Assembly (NCBI GenBank): GCA_028285495.1
Contig: JANQPB010000014.1
Coordinates: 186,001 to 250,000 of the forward strand
Length of the DNA stretch: 64,000 nucleotides
Direction: 5' to 3'
Origin: Acidimicrobiales bacterium
GTDB taxonomy: Bacteria; Actinomycetota; Acidimicrobiia; Acidimicrobiales; SZUA-35
The translations under genes were made by a program, and so were the position numbers. Below, piece after piece: positions 15,933 to 24,438 of the stretch. The notes under the pieces are model-generated. The model did not search any database. It saw only the letters and a program-made list of their open reading frames with translations, and had not been told where the DNA came from. Each line of letters begins with the position of its first letter. The first letter of the stretch is position 1.

Positions 15933-18923
15933 TCACCCTCCCTGGAGATCGGATCCCGCCGCCGCCCGCAACGCGTTCCACACGCGTTCCGGGGTGAACG
16001 GCAGGTCGTCGATGCGGACCCCGGTTGCGTTCACGATCGCATTGCGGATGGCCGGGGCGACACCGTCCTTGGGGATCTCGGCCACCGCCTTCGCCCCGAA
16101 CGGGCCCGAGTCCTCCATCGTCTGCACCAGGTAGACGACGGTCTCCGGCATCTCGTCGGCCCGGTAGATCTTGTAGGGCCCGAACGAGTCGTTCAGCATC
16201 CGCCCGTCGTCGTCGAAGGCGAACTCCTCGCAGTGGGCGTAGCCGAGGGCCTGGATCATCCCGCCCTCGACCTGACCGGAGGCGGTGATCGGGTTGATCG
16301 CCACCCCGCAGTCGACGGCCATCACCAGCTTGGTCACCGTCACCTGCCCGGTCTCGACGTCCAGCTCGATCTCGGCCATCTGGGCCGCGAACGGGGGCGG
16401 GCACTCGGGTGACACGTACGACGACGTGCCCATGATCTGCTCCTGCTCCTGCCAGTGCAGCGAGTCGAGGGCGATCTCCTCCAGGGTGACCGAGCGGCCG
16501 TCCGGGGCGAACGCCTTGCGGTCCCGCAGCTCGATCGTGCAGGGCTCGTCGACCCCGAGCAGCATCGCCGCCCGCTCCTTCAGCCGCTTGCGCACCGCCT
16601 CGGCCGCCTGCAGCGCCGCGGTGCCCGAGATGTAGGTGGTCGAGCTGGCGTAGGCCCCGGTGTCGAACGGGGTGACGTCGGTGTCGGACGAGTAGACCTT
16701 GATGTCGTCGAGCGGCACGCCGAGCACCTCGGCTGCGATCTGCCCGAGCACGGTGTCGGCCCCGGTACCGAGGTCGGTTGCCCCGACGAGCATGTTGAAC
16801 GAGCCGTCGTCGTTGAGCTTGATCGAGCAGCCGCCCATGTCGAGGAACGGGATCGCGGTGCCGTGCATGCAGAAGGCGAAGCCGATGCCTCGACGGATGC
16901 TCGGCCGATCGGCCGGCGCGACCCACGCCGGATCGTCACGACGGTGCCACTCGATCTCGCGGCAGGCCTGGGCCACGCACTCCTCGATGCCGGACGACAG
17001 CACCTTCGGGTACTCGTCCAGCTCGCCTTCGACGACCGCCCGCTCGCCCAGGTGGGGGGCGATGTCCATCTCGGAGCCGACCTTGACCCAGTTGCGCCGC
17101 TTGAACTCGATGACGTCCATGCCGAGGCCGGCGGCGACGTCCTCGAGGTGGGCCTCCAGGGCGAACTCGGCCTGGGGGGCGCCGTAGCCCCGGTAGGCCC
17201 CGGGGACGGGGATGTTGGTGTAGACGACGTCGCAGTGGAACCGCTTGTTCGGCGCGTTGTAGGACGTGAGGCCCCGCAGCCCGGACACGGTCTGCACGGT
17301 GTAGCCGTGGGTGCCGTACGGCCCGGTGTTGCCGATGATGTGCAGGTCCTGGGCCACGATCGTGCCCTCTGCGTCGACCCCGGTCCGGTAGGTCAGCGTC
17401 TGGGGGTGGCGGGTCCGGCTGGACCGGAACTCCTCGGACCGGTCGAGCTCGAGGCGGACCGGGCGCCTGGTCGCCTTGGCCAGGTGGCCGACGATGTCCT
17501 CGATCAGCATCTCCTGCTTGGCCCCGAAGCCGCCGCCGATCCGGGGCTTGATGACCCGGATGTCCTTGATGTCCATCTCGAGCAGCGGGGCCACCATGCG
17601 TCGGGTGTGGAACGGGACCTGGGTGGCGGTGCGGATGACCATGCGCTCGTCGGCGTCGAGCCAGGCGATCGAGATGTGGGGCTCGATGGGGCACTGCTGG
17701 ACCTGGTGGACCCGGAAGGTCTGCTCGAAGACGTGGGCCGCCTGATCGAACGCCGCCTCGACGTCGCCCCGCTCGGCGGTGATGCGGTGCACGATGTTGC
17801 GCCCGGCGTCGAAGATCTCCTCGGTGTCGTCCTCGTCGTGGATGACGGGGGCTCCGCCGGCCAGCGCCTCCCGCTCGTCGAACACGGCCGGCAACACCTC
17901 GTAGGTGACGTCGATCAGCCGAACCGCCTCCTCGGCGATCTCGGGCGTCTCGGCCGCCACCACCGCCACCCGGTCGCCGACGTGACGGACCTTGGTGTCG
18001 AAGCTGACCTGGTCGTGGGGGTGGGGGTTGGGCCAGCTCTGCCCGCCGGATGCGTACTTGATGCGGGGCACGTTCTTGTAGCTGAGCACGGCGTGCACCC
18101 CGGGCAGGGCGAGGGCCGTCGAGTCGTCGAGATCGACGATGTTGGCGTGGGCGTGGGGGCTGGTCAGCAGCTTGGCGTACAGCATCCCCCGCAGCTCGAT
18201 GTCGTCGGTGAAGGCCGGATTGCCCTTGGCCAGCTTGACCGCATCGACCTTGACCTCGGGCTTGCCGACCACCGCCATCTCGGGAACGTCGCGGGACGGG
18301 ATCAGCCGGGGCACGGCCCTCGACGCATCGGGGACGGGCGACGCCGGATCGTGGGCCACGGCGTTGGTGCCGTCGGTCATCGGGGTGAGCACCAGCGGGC
18401 CGAAGGCCTCGACCTCCTCGCCCCGGAGCATGGCCGCCGCCCGTTGCACCGCCTCGATCGGCTTCACGTAGGCGGTCTCGCGATCGAGGATGCCGGACAG
18501 CATGTCGCGGATGGCGTCCTCGGACGGGTCGGGATCGCGCTCCAGCAGGGCCAGGGTGCCGAGGATCATCGCCCCGGCCGAGTAGCCGGACTGGAAGGCG
18601 CCGGTGGCCACGAACGCGACCTGGACGGGATGCAGCTCCCGCTCGGTGTTGAGCGATTCGACGGTGGTGACGGCGTGGCCGTCGACCTGGGCCGCCAGCA
18701 GCACGTCGGAGCTGGCCAGCCGACCGTCGACCAGCACGGCGCCGGCCCCGGTCTCGCCGGACGGTGAGCCGTACTTCACGCTGAACATGCCGTGGCGCCG
18801 GAGGAAGGCCCGGAGGCTCTCGCCTGGCGCGACCCGGTCGATGAGCGGGCGACCGTTGAGCTCGACCGTGATCTCGATCGTCTGGTCGGCGGCGGTGGCG
18901 CTCGATGCGGTCGGCTCAGCCAT
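15933..18923 (-). CDS. Fused molybdenum hydroxylase (xanthine dehydrogenase type) lacking all [2Fe-2S] cysteines
   Basis: 996 residues. N-terminal 2Fe-2S ferredoxin-like domain (about 16-92), second helical 2Fe-2S domain (about 98-165), then the large molybdopterin domains (about 210-990) with IGGGFGAKQ, GAYRGYGAPQ, GATDLGTGADT and the C-terminal AVAEIP segment that should hold the catalytic glutamate. Both iron-sulphur folds align with the family, yet every expected cysteine is changed: S53, T58, G61, D73 and S112, S115, D147, E149. No frameshift or stop is present. The ATG overlaps the FAD-subunit gene by 8 bases. Order and neighbours (FAD subunit, XdhC, YqeB, YqeC) match selenium-dependent hydroxylases, but electron transfer without clusters is unexplained. 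Confidence 0.88.
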   Translation of the reverse strand: MAEPTASSATAADQTIEITVELNGRPLIDRVAPGESLRAFLRRHGMFSVKYGSPSGETGAGAVLVDGRLASSDVLLAAQVDGHAVTTVESLNTERELHPVQVAFVATGAFQSGYSAGAMILGTLALLERDPDPSEDAIRDMLSGILDRETAYVKPIEAVQRAAAMLRGEEVEAFGPLVLTPMTDGTNAVAHDPASPVPDASRAVPRLIPSRDVPEMAVVGKPEVKVDAVKLAKGNPAFTDDIELRGMLYAKLLTSPHAHANIVDLDDSTALALPGVHAVLSYKNVPRIKYASGGQSWPNPHPHDQVSFDTKVRHVGDRVAVVAAETPEIAEEAVRLIDVTYEVLPAVFDEREALAGGAPVIHDEDDTEEIFDAGRNIVHRITAERGDVEAAFDQAAHVFEQTFRVHQVQQCPIEPHISIAWLDADERMVIRTATQVPFHTRRMVAPLLEMDIKDIRVIKPRIGGGFGAKQEMLIEDIVGHLAKATRRPVRLELDRSEEFRSSRTRHPQTLTYRTGVDAEGTIVAQDLHIIGNTGPYGTHGYTVQTVSGLRGLTSYNAPNKRFHCDVVYTNIPVPGAYRGYGAPQAEFALEAHLEDVAAGLGMDVIEFKRRNWVKVGSEMDIAPHLGERAVVEGELDEYPKVLSSGIEECVAQACREIEWHRRDDPAWVAPADRPSIRRGIGFAFCMHGTAIPFLDMGGCSIKLNDDGSFNMLVGATDLGTGADTVLGQIAAEVLGVPLDDIKVYSSDTDVTPFDTGAYASSTTYISGTAALQAAEAVRKRLKERAAMLLGVDEPCTIELRDRKAFAPDGRSVTLEEIALDSLHWQEQEQIMGTSSYVSPECPPPFAAQMAEIELDVETGQVTVTKLVMAVDCGVAINPITASGQVEGGMIQALGYAHCEEFAFDDDGRMLNDSFGPYKIYRADEMPETVVYLVQTMEDSGPFGAKAVAEIPKDGVAPAIRNAIVNATGVRIDDLPFTPERVWNALRAAAGSDLQGG

Positions 18924-19680
18924 GGGCAGCCTCCAGCGCTCGGGCCGAGAGGACCTCGGCCAGGTGACGGCGATAGTCGGCGCTGCCCCGGAAGTCGCCC
19001 GGTGGATCCAGCCGGGCGGTCGGGTCGGCGGGGTCGGCCAGCACCGGCTGGCTGGCCACGCCGCCGAGGGCGAGGCGGGTCGAGGCGTCGGCGGACACGA
19101 CGGCGACGGCGGCGACGATCGGCACGTCGGCCGGGGTCCGTCCGGTGGTGGCGACGGCCCCGGTACCAGCGACGTCGACGGTGACCGCGGTGACGATCGA
19201 GCCGGGGGCCAGGCCGGACGCCAGCACGTCGGCGAGCGGTCGACCACCGCCGGCGGCCGCCGCTGCGGCTGCGGTCGAGCGGTCGGCCACCTCGACGGCG
19301 GCGTCGGCGGCCAGCAGGCCGACGAGCAGGGCGCTCTCCCCTCCCCCGGCGGCGACGGTCCCGCCGACGGTGGCCAGCGTCCGCAGCGTCGACGGCAGCT
19401 CCGCCCTGGCCAGGTCGGCCAGCCATCCGGGGATCAGCCCGTCGGCCCCGCCGGCCACGCGGTCGAGGGTGACCATGGCCCCGAGGCGGACCCGGTCGGG
19501 GCCCGCCGGCTCGATGCCGTCCAGCCCGATGGCCTGGAGGTCGACGACCTCGATGGCCGGCGGTTCGCGGTCGGCGTTGAGCACGGTGCCGCCGGCCAGG
19601 GCCGTTCGGCCTGGCCGGGCCAGCAGCTCGATGGCGCCGTCGAGGTCCTGCGGTCGATGGTAGGCGGCTACCTGGGCCAC
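18916..19680 (-). CDS. FAD-binding subunit of the molybdenum hydroxylase (CoxM-like)
   Basis: 254 residues from a GTG with GGAG 5 bases upstream. The FAD_binding_5 domain (about 1-150) retains ALAGGT (about 28-33) and LATVGGTVA, and a CO-dehydrogenase flavoprotein C-terminal-type domain follows. In relatives the second loop reads IRNxATVGGN; here it is LRTLATVGGT, and the SPxxD stretch is GGES, so FAD contacts are partly altered. It normally accepts electrons from the iron-sulphur clusters, which the partner protein cannot bind. Slightly shorter than the usual 280 residues. Confidence 0.82.
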   Translation of the reverse strand: MAQVAAYHRPQDLDGAIELLARPGRTALAGGTVLNADREPPAIEVVDLQAIGLDGIEPAGPDRVRLGAMVTLDRVAGGADGLIPGWLADLARAELPSTLRTLATVGGTVAAGGGESALLVGLLAADAAVEVADRSTAAAAAAAGGGRPLADVLASGLAPGSIVTAVTVDVAGTGAVATTGRTPADVPIVAAVAVVSADASTRLALGGVASQPVLADPADPTARLDPPGDFRGSADYRRHLAEVLSARALEAAHG

Positions 19681-19726
19681 GCGATCTCCGTCCTGCTCGC
19701 TCGTTCGGTGTCGGCGGATGCCCAGA

Positions 19727-21247
19727 CTACTCCGTCGGTCGACCGGCCTCCGGGGCCGGGCCGGGGTCGGATCGCAGGCGGCTGACCACGCCGACCGAGG
19801 CGAAGACCCGCTGCGCCGCATGGTCGGCGGCTGCGAGCAGGCGGCGCTCGTCCAGCACGGTCACGCGTCCCTCGTCGACCAGGATCCGGCCGTCGACCAC
19901 CACGTGGGTGACGTTGGCCGGGGTGGCGGTGTAGACGAGGGCGCTGGCGACCCGATGCACGGGGGCGGTGAACACCGAGCGGAGGTCGACGACGACCAGG
20001 TCGGCCCGCCGTCCGGCCTCGATGGCCCCCAGCTCGTCCGGCCGGCCGAAGGCCCGGGCCCCTCCTCGGCAGGCCATGGCCAGGCAGTCCTCGGGTTGCA
20101 GGGCCACCGGGTCGAGGTGGTGGACCTTCTGCAGCAGCACGGTGGCCTTCATCGCCTCGAACAGGTCCTGGCGGTTGTTGCTGCCCGGCCCGTCGCTGGC
20201 CAGCGCCACCGGGATGCCCCGGCGCCGCATGTCGAGCACCCGGGCCACCCCCGAGGCCAGGTACATGTTCGACACCGGGCAGTGCACGACCACCGCCCCC
20301 CGCTCGGCGATCAGGTCGAGCTCGTCGTCGTCGAGCCACACGCCGTGGGCCAGCTGCGTGTCGGGCCCGAGCACGCCGAGACCGTCCAGCCAGGGCACGT
20401 GGCGAACCCCCCGCTCCTCCAGGCTCATCTCGACCTCGACCCGCGTCTCGGCGCAGTGCACGTGGGTCCCCGCCCCCCACGATCGCGAGGCGGCGACGGT
20501 GTCGACCATCGCCCCGTCCGAGCAACCCCAGGGGATCAGCGGCGCCAGCTCGACCCGGATCCGGTCGCCGTCGTGGCCGTGCCACCGGGCCCGCACCCGG
20601 TCGGCCCGGTCGAGCACCGTCGCCGCCGACTCGGTGAGCCCGGGCTCGTAGTTGCGGTCGGCCCAGCCGCGGGCCAGGAGGAAGCGGATGCCGGTGTCGT
20701 CGGCGGCTGAGCACACGGCGTTGTCGATCGCCTCGGCCCCGTCGCCATCGGCCGGGTGGATGTACTGGTGGTCGATCACCGAGGTGGCGCCGGTCCGCAG
20801 GTTCTCGACCAGGCCGACGAGGGCGGCGAGGCGGGCCGAGTCGGCGTCGAGGTGGACGGCCCCGGGCCAGATGCAGTCCCGGAGCCAGTCGAGGAGGGCC
20901 TTGTCGTCGGCGAGGCCCCGGAAGAACGTCTGGAACAGGTGGGTGTGGGCGTTGATCATGCCGGGCATGACCGCCCGGCCGGTAGCATCGATGCGGTGGC
21001 CGGTCGCACCCCGGACCTCGACCGGCGCCGGGCCGGGCCCGACGCCGACGATCCGGTCGCCGACCACGTGGACCCACCCGGGGTCGTGGATCGTGAAGGG
21101 ACCGTCGCTCGGGTCGCGGTCGACGGCGACGACGGCCCCGCCCTCGACGAGCAGCCCACCGTCGGGCCGCTCCGGCCGGCGGGCCTCGACGCCGAGGCGG
21201 CCGGCCGGGTCGGCCTCGGTCGTGGTCCCGTCGGTCGCATGGTCCAT
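19727..21247 (-). CDS. Amidohydrolase, guanine/8-oxoguanine or MTA/SAH deaminase-like
   Basis: 506 residues. Metal site H101 and H103 in NAHTHLFQTFFRG, then HVHCAET, the pair AHGVWLDDDEL and HCPVSNMYLASG, and ASDGPGSNNRQDLFEAMK carrying the last metal aspartate. These are hallmarks of the MtaD/SsnA/8-oxoguanine deaminase branch, which removes an amino group from purine-like rings. It is the first gene of the hydroxylase cluster (46 bases before the FAD subunit), so deamination and ring hydroxylation are likely consecutive steps. Exact substrate cannot be read from sequence. Confidence 0.86.
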   Translation of the reverse strand: MDHATDGTTTEADPAGRLGVEARRPERPDGGLLVEGGAVVAVDRDPSDGPFTIHDPGWVHVVGDRIVGVGPGPAPVEVRGATGHRIDATGRAVMPGMINAHTHLFQTFFRGLADDKALLDWLRDCIWPGAVHLDADSARLAALVGLVENLRTGATSVIDHQYIHPADGDGAEAIDNAVCSAADDTGIRFLLARGWADRNYEPGLTESAATVLDRADRVRARWHGHDGDRIRVELAPLIPWGCSDGAMVDTVAASRSWGAGTHVHCAETRVEVEMSLEERGVRHVPWLDGLGVLGPDTQLAHGVWLDDDELDLIAERGAVVVHCPVSNMYLASGVARVLDMRRRGIPVALASDGPGSNNRQDLFEAMKATVLLQKVHHLDPVALQPEDCLAMACRGGARAFGRPDELGAIEAGRRADLVVVDLRSVFTAPVHRVASALVYTATPANVTHVVVDGRILVDEGRVTVLDERRLLAAADHAAQRVFASVGVVSRLRSDPGPAPEAGRPTE

Positions 21248-21355
21248 GACGGCGACGCTAGTGGGCTCCGTCGCCGATCGATCCGATGGCGGCTGCGGTG
21301 TCCGGCTGTGGACCGGCGCCGCCGGCGGTGGAACCCGGGTTCCAGGACCGCCGGA

Positions 21356-21781
21356 TCACGTCCGGTTGACCGACTCCCCGTCGAGCGAGCCGACCAGCAC
21401 CCCGAGGAAGTGCCGCCAGCCGACCTCGTGGTCGGCGGCGGCCGCCGGCGGGAGGTCCCGGTGGACCAGCTCGAGGTGGGTGGTGGCGTCGCCCACCGAC
21501 GTCAGCGTGATCTCGACGGTGCTCGACTCGGGGGGCAGGCCGAGCAGCCCGCCCTCCCAGCCGTACCGGAACACCACCCGGGTCGGCGGGTCGAGCTCGA
21601 CGAAGCGACCAGCCATGGTGGCTCCGTTCTCGTGGGTCCAGCGCAGGACGCCGCCGGGTGTCGGATCGGCCTCGGCCTGGACGGCCATCCACCGCAGCAG
21701 ACCGTCCCGCTCGGTCAGGTGGCGGAACACCACCTCGGGGCTGGCCTCGATCGTCGTCTCGTAGTGCAACTCGGCGCTCAT
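21356..21781 (-). CDS. SRPBCC (AHSA1-like) domain protein
   Basis: 141 residues with the START-like SRPBCC fold: ETTIEASPEVVFRHLTE at the N-terminus, the central GRFVELDPPTRVVFRYGW, and a C-terminal amphipathic helix (GWRHFLGVLVGSL). These small hydrophobic-pocket proteins bind lipids or other small ligands. It is translated from an ATG overlapping the ArsR stop (ATGA). ArsR-SRPBCC pairs are common in actinobacteria, the regulator controlling its partner; ligand unknown. Confidence 0.85.
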   Translation of the reverse strand: MSAELHYETTIEASPEVVFRHLTERDGLLRWMAVQAEADPTPGGVLRWTHENGATMAGRFVELDPPTRVVFRYGWEGGLLGLPPESSTVEITLTSVGDATTHLELVHRDLPPAAAADHEVGWRHFLGVLVGSLDGESVNRT

Positions 21782-22098
21782 CGCTCGCCGACCTCCTCGG
21801 TCGTCTCGTCGGTCTCGGCCGCGGCCTTCAGGGCGTCGAGGGCGGGGAGCCAGAAGCCGTCCAGCTCGCGCCGCAGTCGAGCCAGGCCGTCCGGGTCGGC
21901 CCGGTAGAGCCGGCGCGGACCGTCGACCCGGACCCGGACCAGGCCGGCGTCGCGCAGCACCCGTAGGTGCTGGCTGGTGGCCGGCTGGGAGAGCCCGGTC
22001 CGCTCGACCAGGTCGGCCACCGCCCGCTCCTCGTCGAGCACCAACCGCAGCATCGCCCGGCGACGGGGATGGGCGATGGCCTCAACCGGATCCTCCAT
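21778..22098 (-). CDS. ArsR-family winged-helix repressor
   Basis: 106 residues from the ATG that starts MEDPVEAIAHPRRR. A winged helix-turn-helix spans about 10-80 with LVERTGLSQPATSQHLRVLRDAGLV as recognition region. There are no cysteines in the usual metal-sensing positions, so it probably senses something other than heavy metals. Cotranscribed with the SRPBCC gene and divergent from the DUF1801 gene; the AT-rich dyad at 22130-22147 is the likely operator. Confidence 0.88.
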   Translation of the reverse strand: MEDPVEAIAHPRRRAMLRLVLDEERAVADLVERTGLSQPATSQHLRVLRDAGLVRVRVDGPRRLYRADPDGLARLRRELDGFWLPALDALKAAAETDETTEEVGER

Positions 22099-22129
22099 GG
22101 CCGATGAGCCTAGCGACCGACCGACAGCA

Positions 22130-22147
22130 TATGCAAGATTTTGTATA
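22130..22147. promoter_or_regulatory. Candidate ArsR operator dyad
   Basis: TATGCAA-GATT-TTGTATA, a dyad with 6 of 7 paired bases. It lies between the divergent ArsR and DUF1801 genes in an AT-rich patch that stands out from the GC-rich surroundings. Position and symmetry suit a winged-helix repressor controlling both directions. Confidence 0.5.
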
Positions 22148-22160
22148 TAAGATGAGTCGC

Positions 22161-22523
22161 ATGTCGGAGGATACGACCGCAAACGAGGTCGACGAGTGGT
22201 TCCATCAGCGGGAGCACCCGATGGAGGCGGCGATGCAGCGGGTCCGCCACATCGTGCTCGGCGTCGACGGGCGGATCAGCGAGACGGTGAAGTGGCAGAC
22301 GCCCACGTTCGTGTTCAACGGCAACATCGCCAGCTTCTCGCCGGCCAGGAAGCTGGTCAGCCTCATGTTCCACCGGGGGGCCGAGATCCCGGGCGACCAC
22401 CCGACGCTCGAGGGCGACGCCCGGTTGGTCCGGACCATGCGGTTCGCCGACCTCGACGAGGTCGAGGCCAGGCGGCCCGAGCTCGAGGCGGTCATCGCCG
22501 CCTGGTGCGCGCTCGTCGAGTAG
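22161..22523 (+). CDS. DUF1801 domain protein
   Basis: 120 residues from the ATG at 22161; another in-frame ATG at 22152 is possible. It contains VDEWFHQREHPMEAAMQRVRHIV, then WQTPTFVFNGNIASFSPARKLVSLMFHRG, the features of DUF1801 (YdhG-like) proteins. Their function is not established. Divergent from the ArsR gene and probably sharing its operator region. Confidence 0.78.
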   Translation: MSEDTTANEVDEWFHQREHPMEAAMQRVRHIVLGVDGRISETVKWQTPTFVFNGNIASFSPARKLVSLMFHRGAEIPGDHPTLEGDARLVRTMRFADLDEVEARRPELEAVIAAWCALVE

Positions 22524-22538
22524 CGCTAGGAAGTGGGC

Positions 22539-23654
22539 ATGAGCTCGGCACCGACGGCGCTGGTGATCGGCGGCACGGGGCCGACGGGTCCCGGGGTCGT
22601 CAACGGGCTGCTCGACCGGGGCCACGACGTCACGATCCTGCACACCGGGCGCCACGAGGTCGACACGATCCCCGACCATGTCGAGCACGTGCACACCAAC
22701 CCGTTCCGCATCGACGAGGTGGCCGAGGCGCTCGGCGCTCGCACCTTCGACGTCGTCTACGCCATGTACGGGCGGCTGCGCGACCTGGCCCCCTTCTTCG
22801 TCGACCGGACCGACCGCTTCGTCGCCGTCGGCGGGATCCCCGTCTACCGGGGGATCTCGAACCCGGGGGCCAACACCCCGTCGGGAATGACGGTGCCGAT
22901 CCGGGAGACGGCGGCGCTCGCCGTCGACGACCCCAACGAGAAGGTGGCGAAGATCGCGGCGACCGAGCGCGTGGTGTTCGAGCGGCACCCGAGGGCGACG
23001 CTCTTCCGCTACCCCCTGATCTACGGCCCGGGGCAGATCAATCCCCGGGAGTGGCTGGTCGTTCGCCGCGTCCTCGATGGCCGCCGCAGGATCATCGTGG
23101 CCGACGGCGGGCTCACCCTCCGGGCGGCGGCCTTCGGGCCCAACGCCAGCCACGCGCTGTGCCTGGCCGTCGACCACCCGGAGGCGTCGGCCGGTCGGGC
23201 CTACAACGTCACCGACACCCACAGCCTGACGGCGGCCCAGACGATCGAGGTGATCGCCGCCGCCCTCGACGCCGAGGTCGAGCTGGTCAGCCTGCCGGGC
23301 GAGCTGGCCACCCCGGCCTGGCCGTTCCTCGGCAAGGCCACGACGGGGCACCAGCTGCTCGGTACCGACCGACTGCTGGCGGAGCTCGGCTACGAGGACG
23401 TGATGCCGACCGCCGAAGCGATCGCCTTCACCGCCCGCCACCTGGCCGAGCATCCGGTCGAGCGGGGCTCCGCCACCGAGCGACGACTGCAGGACCCGTT
23501 CGACTACGAGGCCGAGGACCGCCTGATCGAGACCTACCGGCGGGTGGTCGGGCCGGCCGACGAGGTGGCCTCGGCCTACGACCCCGGCTTCGCCGATCGC
23601 TACGCCCCCGGCTCCGATCGCTGGCGGACCGCCCGGTCGGACGGCCCGACCTGA
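22539..23654 (+). CDS. NAD-dependent epimerase/dehydratase family protein
   Basis: 371 residues. An N-terminal Rossmann fold starts at VIGGTGPTGPGVVNGLLDRGH, and the extended-SDR layout is visible (RYPLIYGPGQINPREW, AYNVTDTHSLTAAQTIEV). The usual YxxxK catalytic pair is not obvious: the corresponding region reads NEKVAKIAATERVVF. ATG chosen because AGGAAG lies 6-8 bases upstream. Likely acts on a nucleotide-sugar or other carbonyl substrate; no context clue. Confidence 0.8.
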   Translation: MSSAPTALVIGGTGPTGPGVVNGLLDRGHDVTILHTGRHEVDTIPDHVEHVHTNPFRIDEVAEALGARTFDVVYAMYGRLRDLAPFFVDRTDRFVAVGGIPVYRGISNPGANTPSGMTVPIRETAALAVDDPNEKVAKIAATERVVFERHPRATLFRYPLIYGPGQINPREWLVVRRVLDGRRRIIVADGGLTLRAAAFGPNASHALCLAVDHPEASAGRAYNVTDTHSLTAAQTIEVIAAALDAEVELVSLPGELATPAWPFLGKATTGHQLLGTDRLLAELGYEDVMPTAEAIAFTARHLAEHPVERGSATERRLQDPFDYEAEDRLIETYRRVVGPADEVASAYDPGFADRYAPGSDRWRTARSDGPT

Positions 23655-23660
23655 GTGTCG

Positions 23661-24395
23661 TCAGCCCGGTGGTCGCAGCGGGAACTGGCGCGAGTTCTTC
23701 AGCATGTGGGCGGCGCCATGGGGGTGGTTGAGGGCGGCGTCGGGGCCGTAGAGCTGCTCCTTCATCCAGCCGTAGCCGACCCGGTTGGCGCCGAGCGGCG
23801 CCAGTTCGGCCGCCCGGGTCATCGCCCGGTCCGAGAGCTGGTCGAGCGACACCGCGGCCTCGACGAACCCGGCGGCCTCGGCCGCCGGGCCGGTCCACCG
23901 CTTGGCCAGCATGACGGTCTCGTGGAAGGCGCCAGCGCCGATCTTGTGCCGGAACAGCGCCAGCTCCGGGGCGGGGATCGTCATGCCGAGCTGCACCTCG
24001 TTGGCGCACAGGAAGCCGCGGTCCTCCCGCATCAACCGCACGTCGTGGCACAGGGCGAACATGAAACCGGCCCCGAACCCGTGACCGTTGACCGCGGCCA
24101 CCGTCGGCATCGGCAGGGTGATGACCCGCCCCATCACCGCCATGAACTCGTCCCCGAAGACCGCCCGGTCGCCGCCCCGATGGTCGGGGTCGTCGCCCAT
24201 GATCCAGTCGAGGTCGAGGCCGTTGGAGAAGAACTTCGGGTGGCTCGACACGGTCAGCAGCGCGGCCGGGCCATCGGAGGCCTCGACCTCGTCGAGCGCG
24301 GCGGCGACACCCCGGGTGAACGTGGTGTTCCACCGGTTCTCGTCGTCGTTCATCGTGAGGACGAAGACGTCGCCCTGCCGTTCCAGATCGATCAT
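23661..24395 (-). CDS. Enoyl-CoA hydratase/isomerase family protein
   Basis: 244 residues with the crotonase fold. The oxyanion-hole segments are SSHPKFFSNGLDLDW (about 50-64) and AAVNGHGFGAGFMFALCHDVRLM (about 99-121). The start MIDLERQGDVFVLTMN is typical for the family. Acts on acyl-CoA double bonds or related reactions. Convergent with the epimerase gene, six bases apart. The specific acyl-CoA is unknown. Confidence 0.86.
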   Translation of the reverse strand: MIDLERQGDVFVLTMNDDENRWNTTFTRGVAAALDEVEASDGPAALLTVSSHPKFFSNGLDLDWIMGDDPDHRGGDRAVFGDEFMAVMGRVITLPMPTVAAVNGHGFGAGFMFALCHDVRLMREDRGFLCANEVQLGMTIPAPELALFRHKIGAGAFHETVMLAKRWTGPAAEAAGFVEAAVSLDQLSDRAMTRAAELAPLGANRVGYGWMKEQLYGPDAALNHPHGAAHMLKNSRQFPLRPPG

Positions 24396-24438
24396 GGGCT
24401 CGATGATGGCGGGTCCCGGCCCTCGAGGGAAAGCGCGG

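Noticed and set aside
16455..18767. Plus-strand frame opposite the Mo hydroxylase
   Set aside because: Composition typical of an antisense shadow in GC-rich DNA; the minus strand has clear family motifs.
15933..18923. Cysteine losses in the hydroxylase as sequencing error
   Set aside because: Eight independent codon replacements with no frameshift cannot come from isolated base errors.
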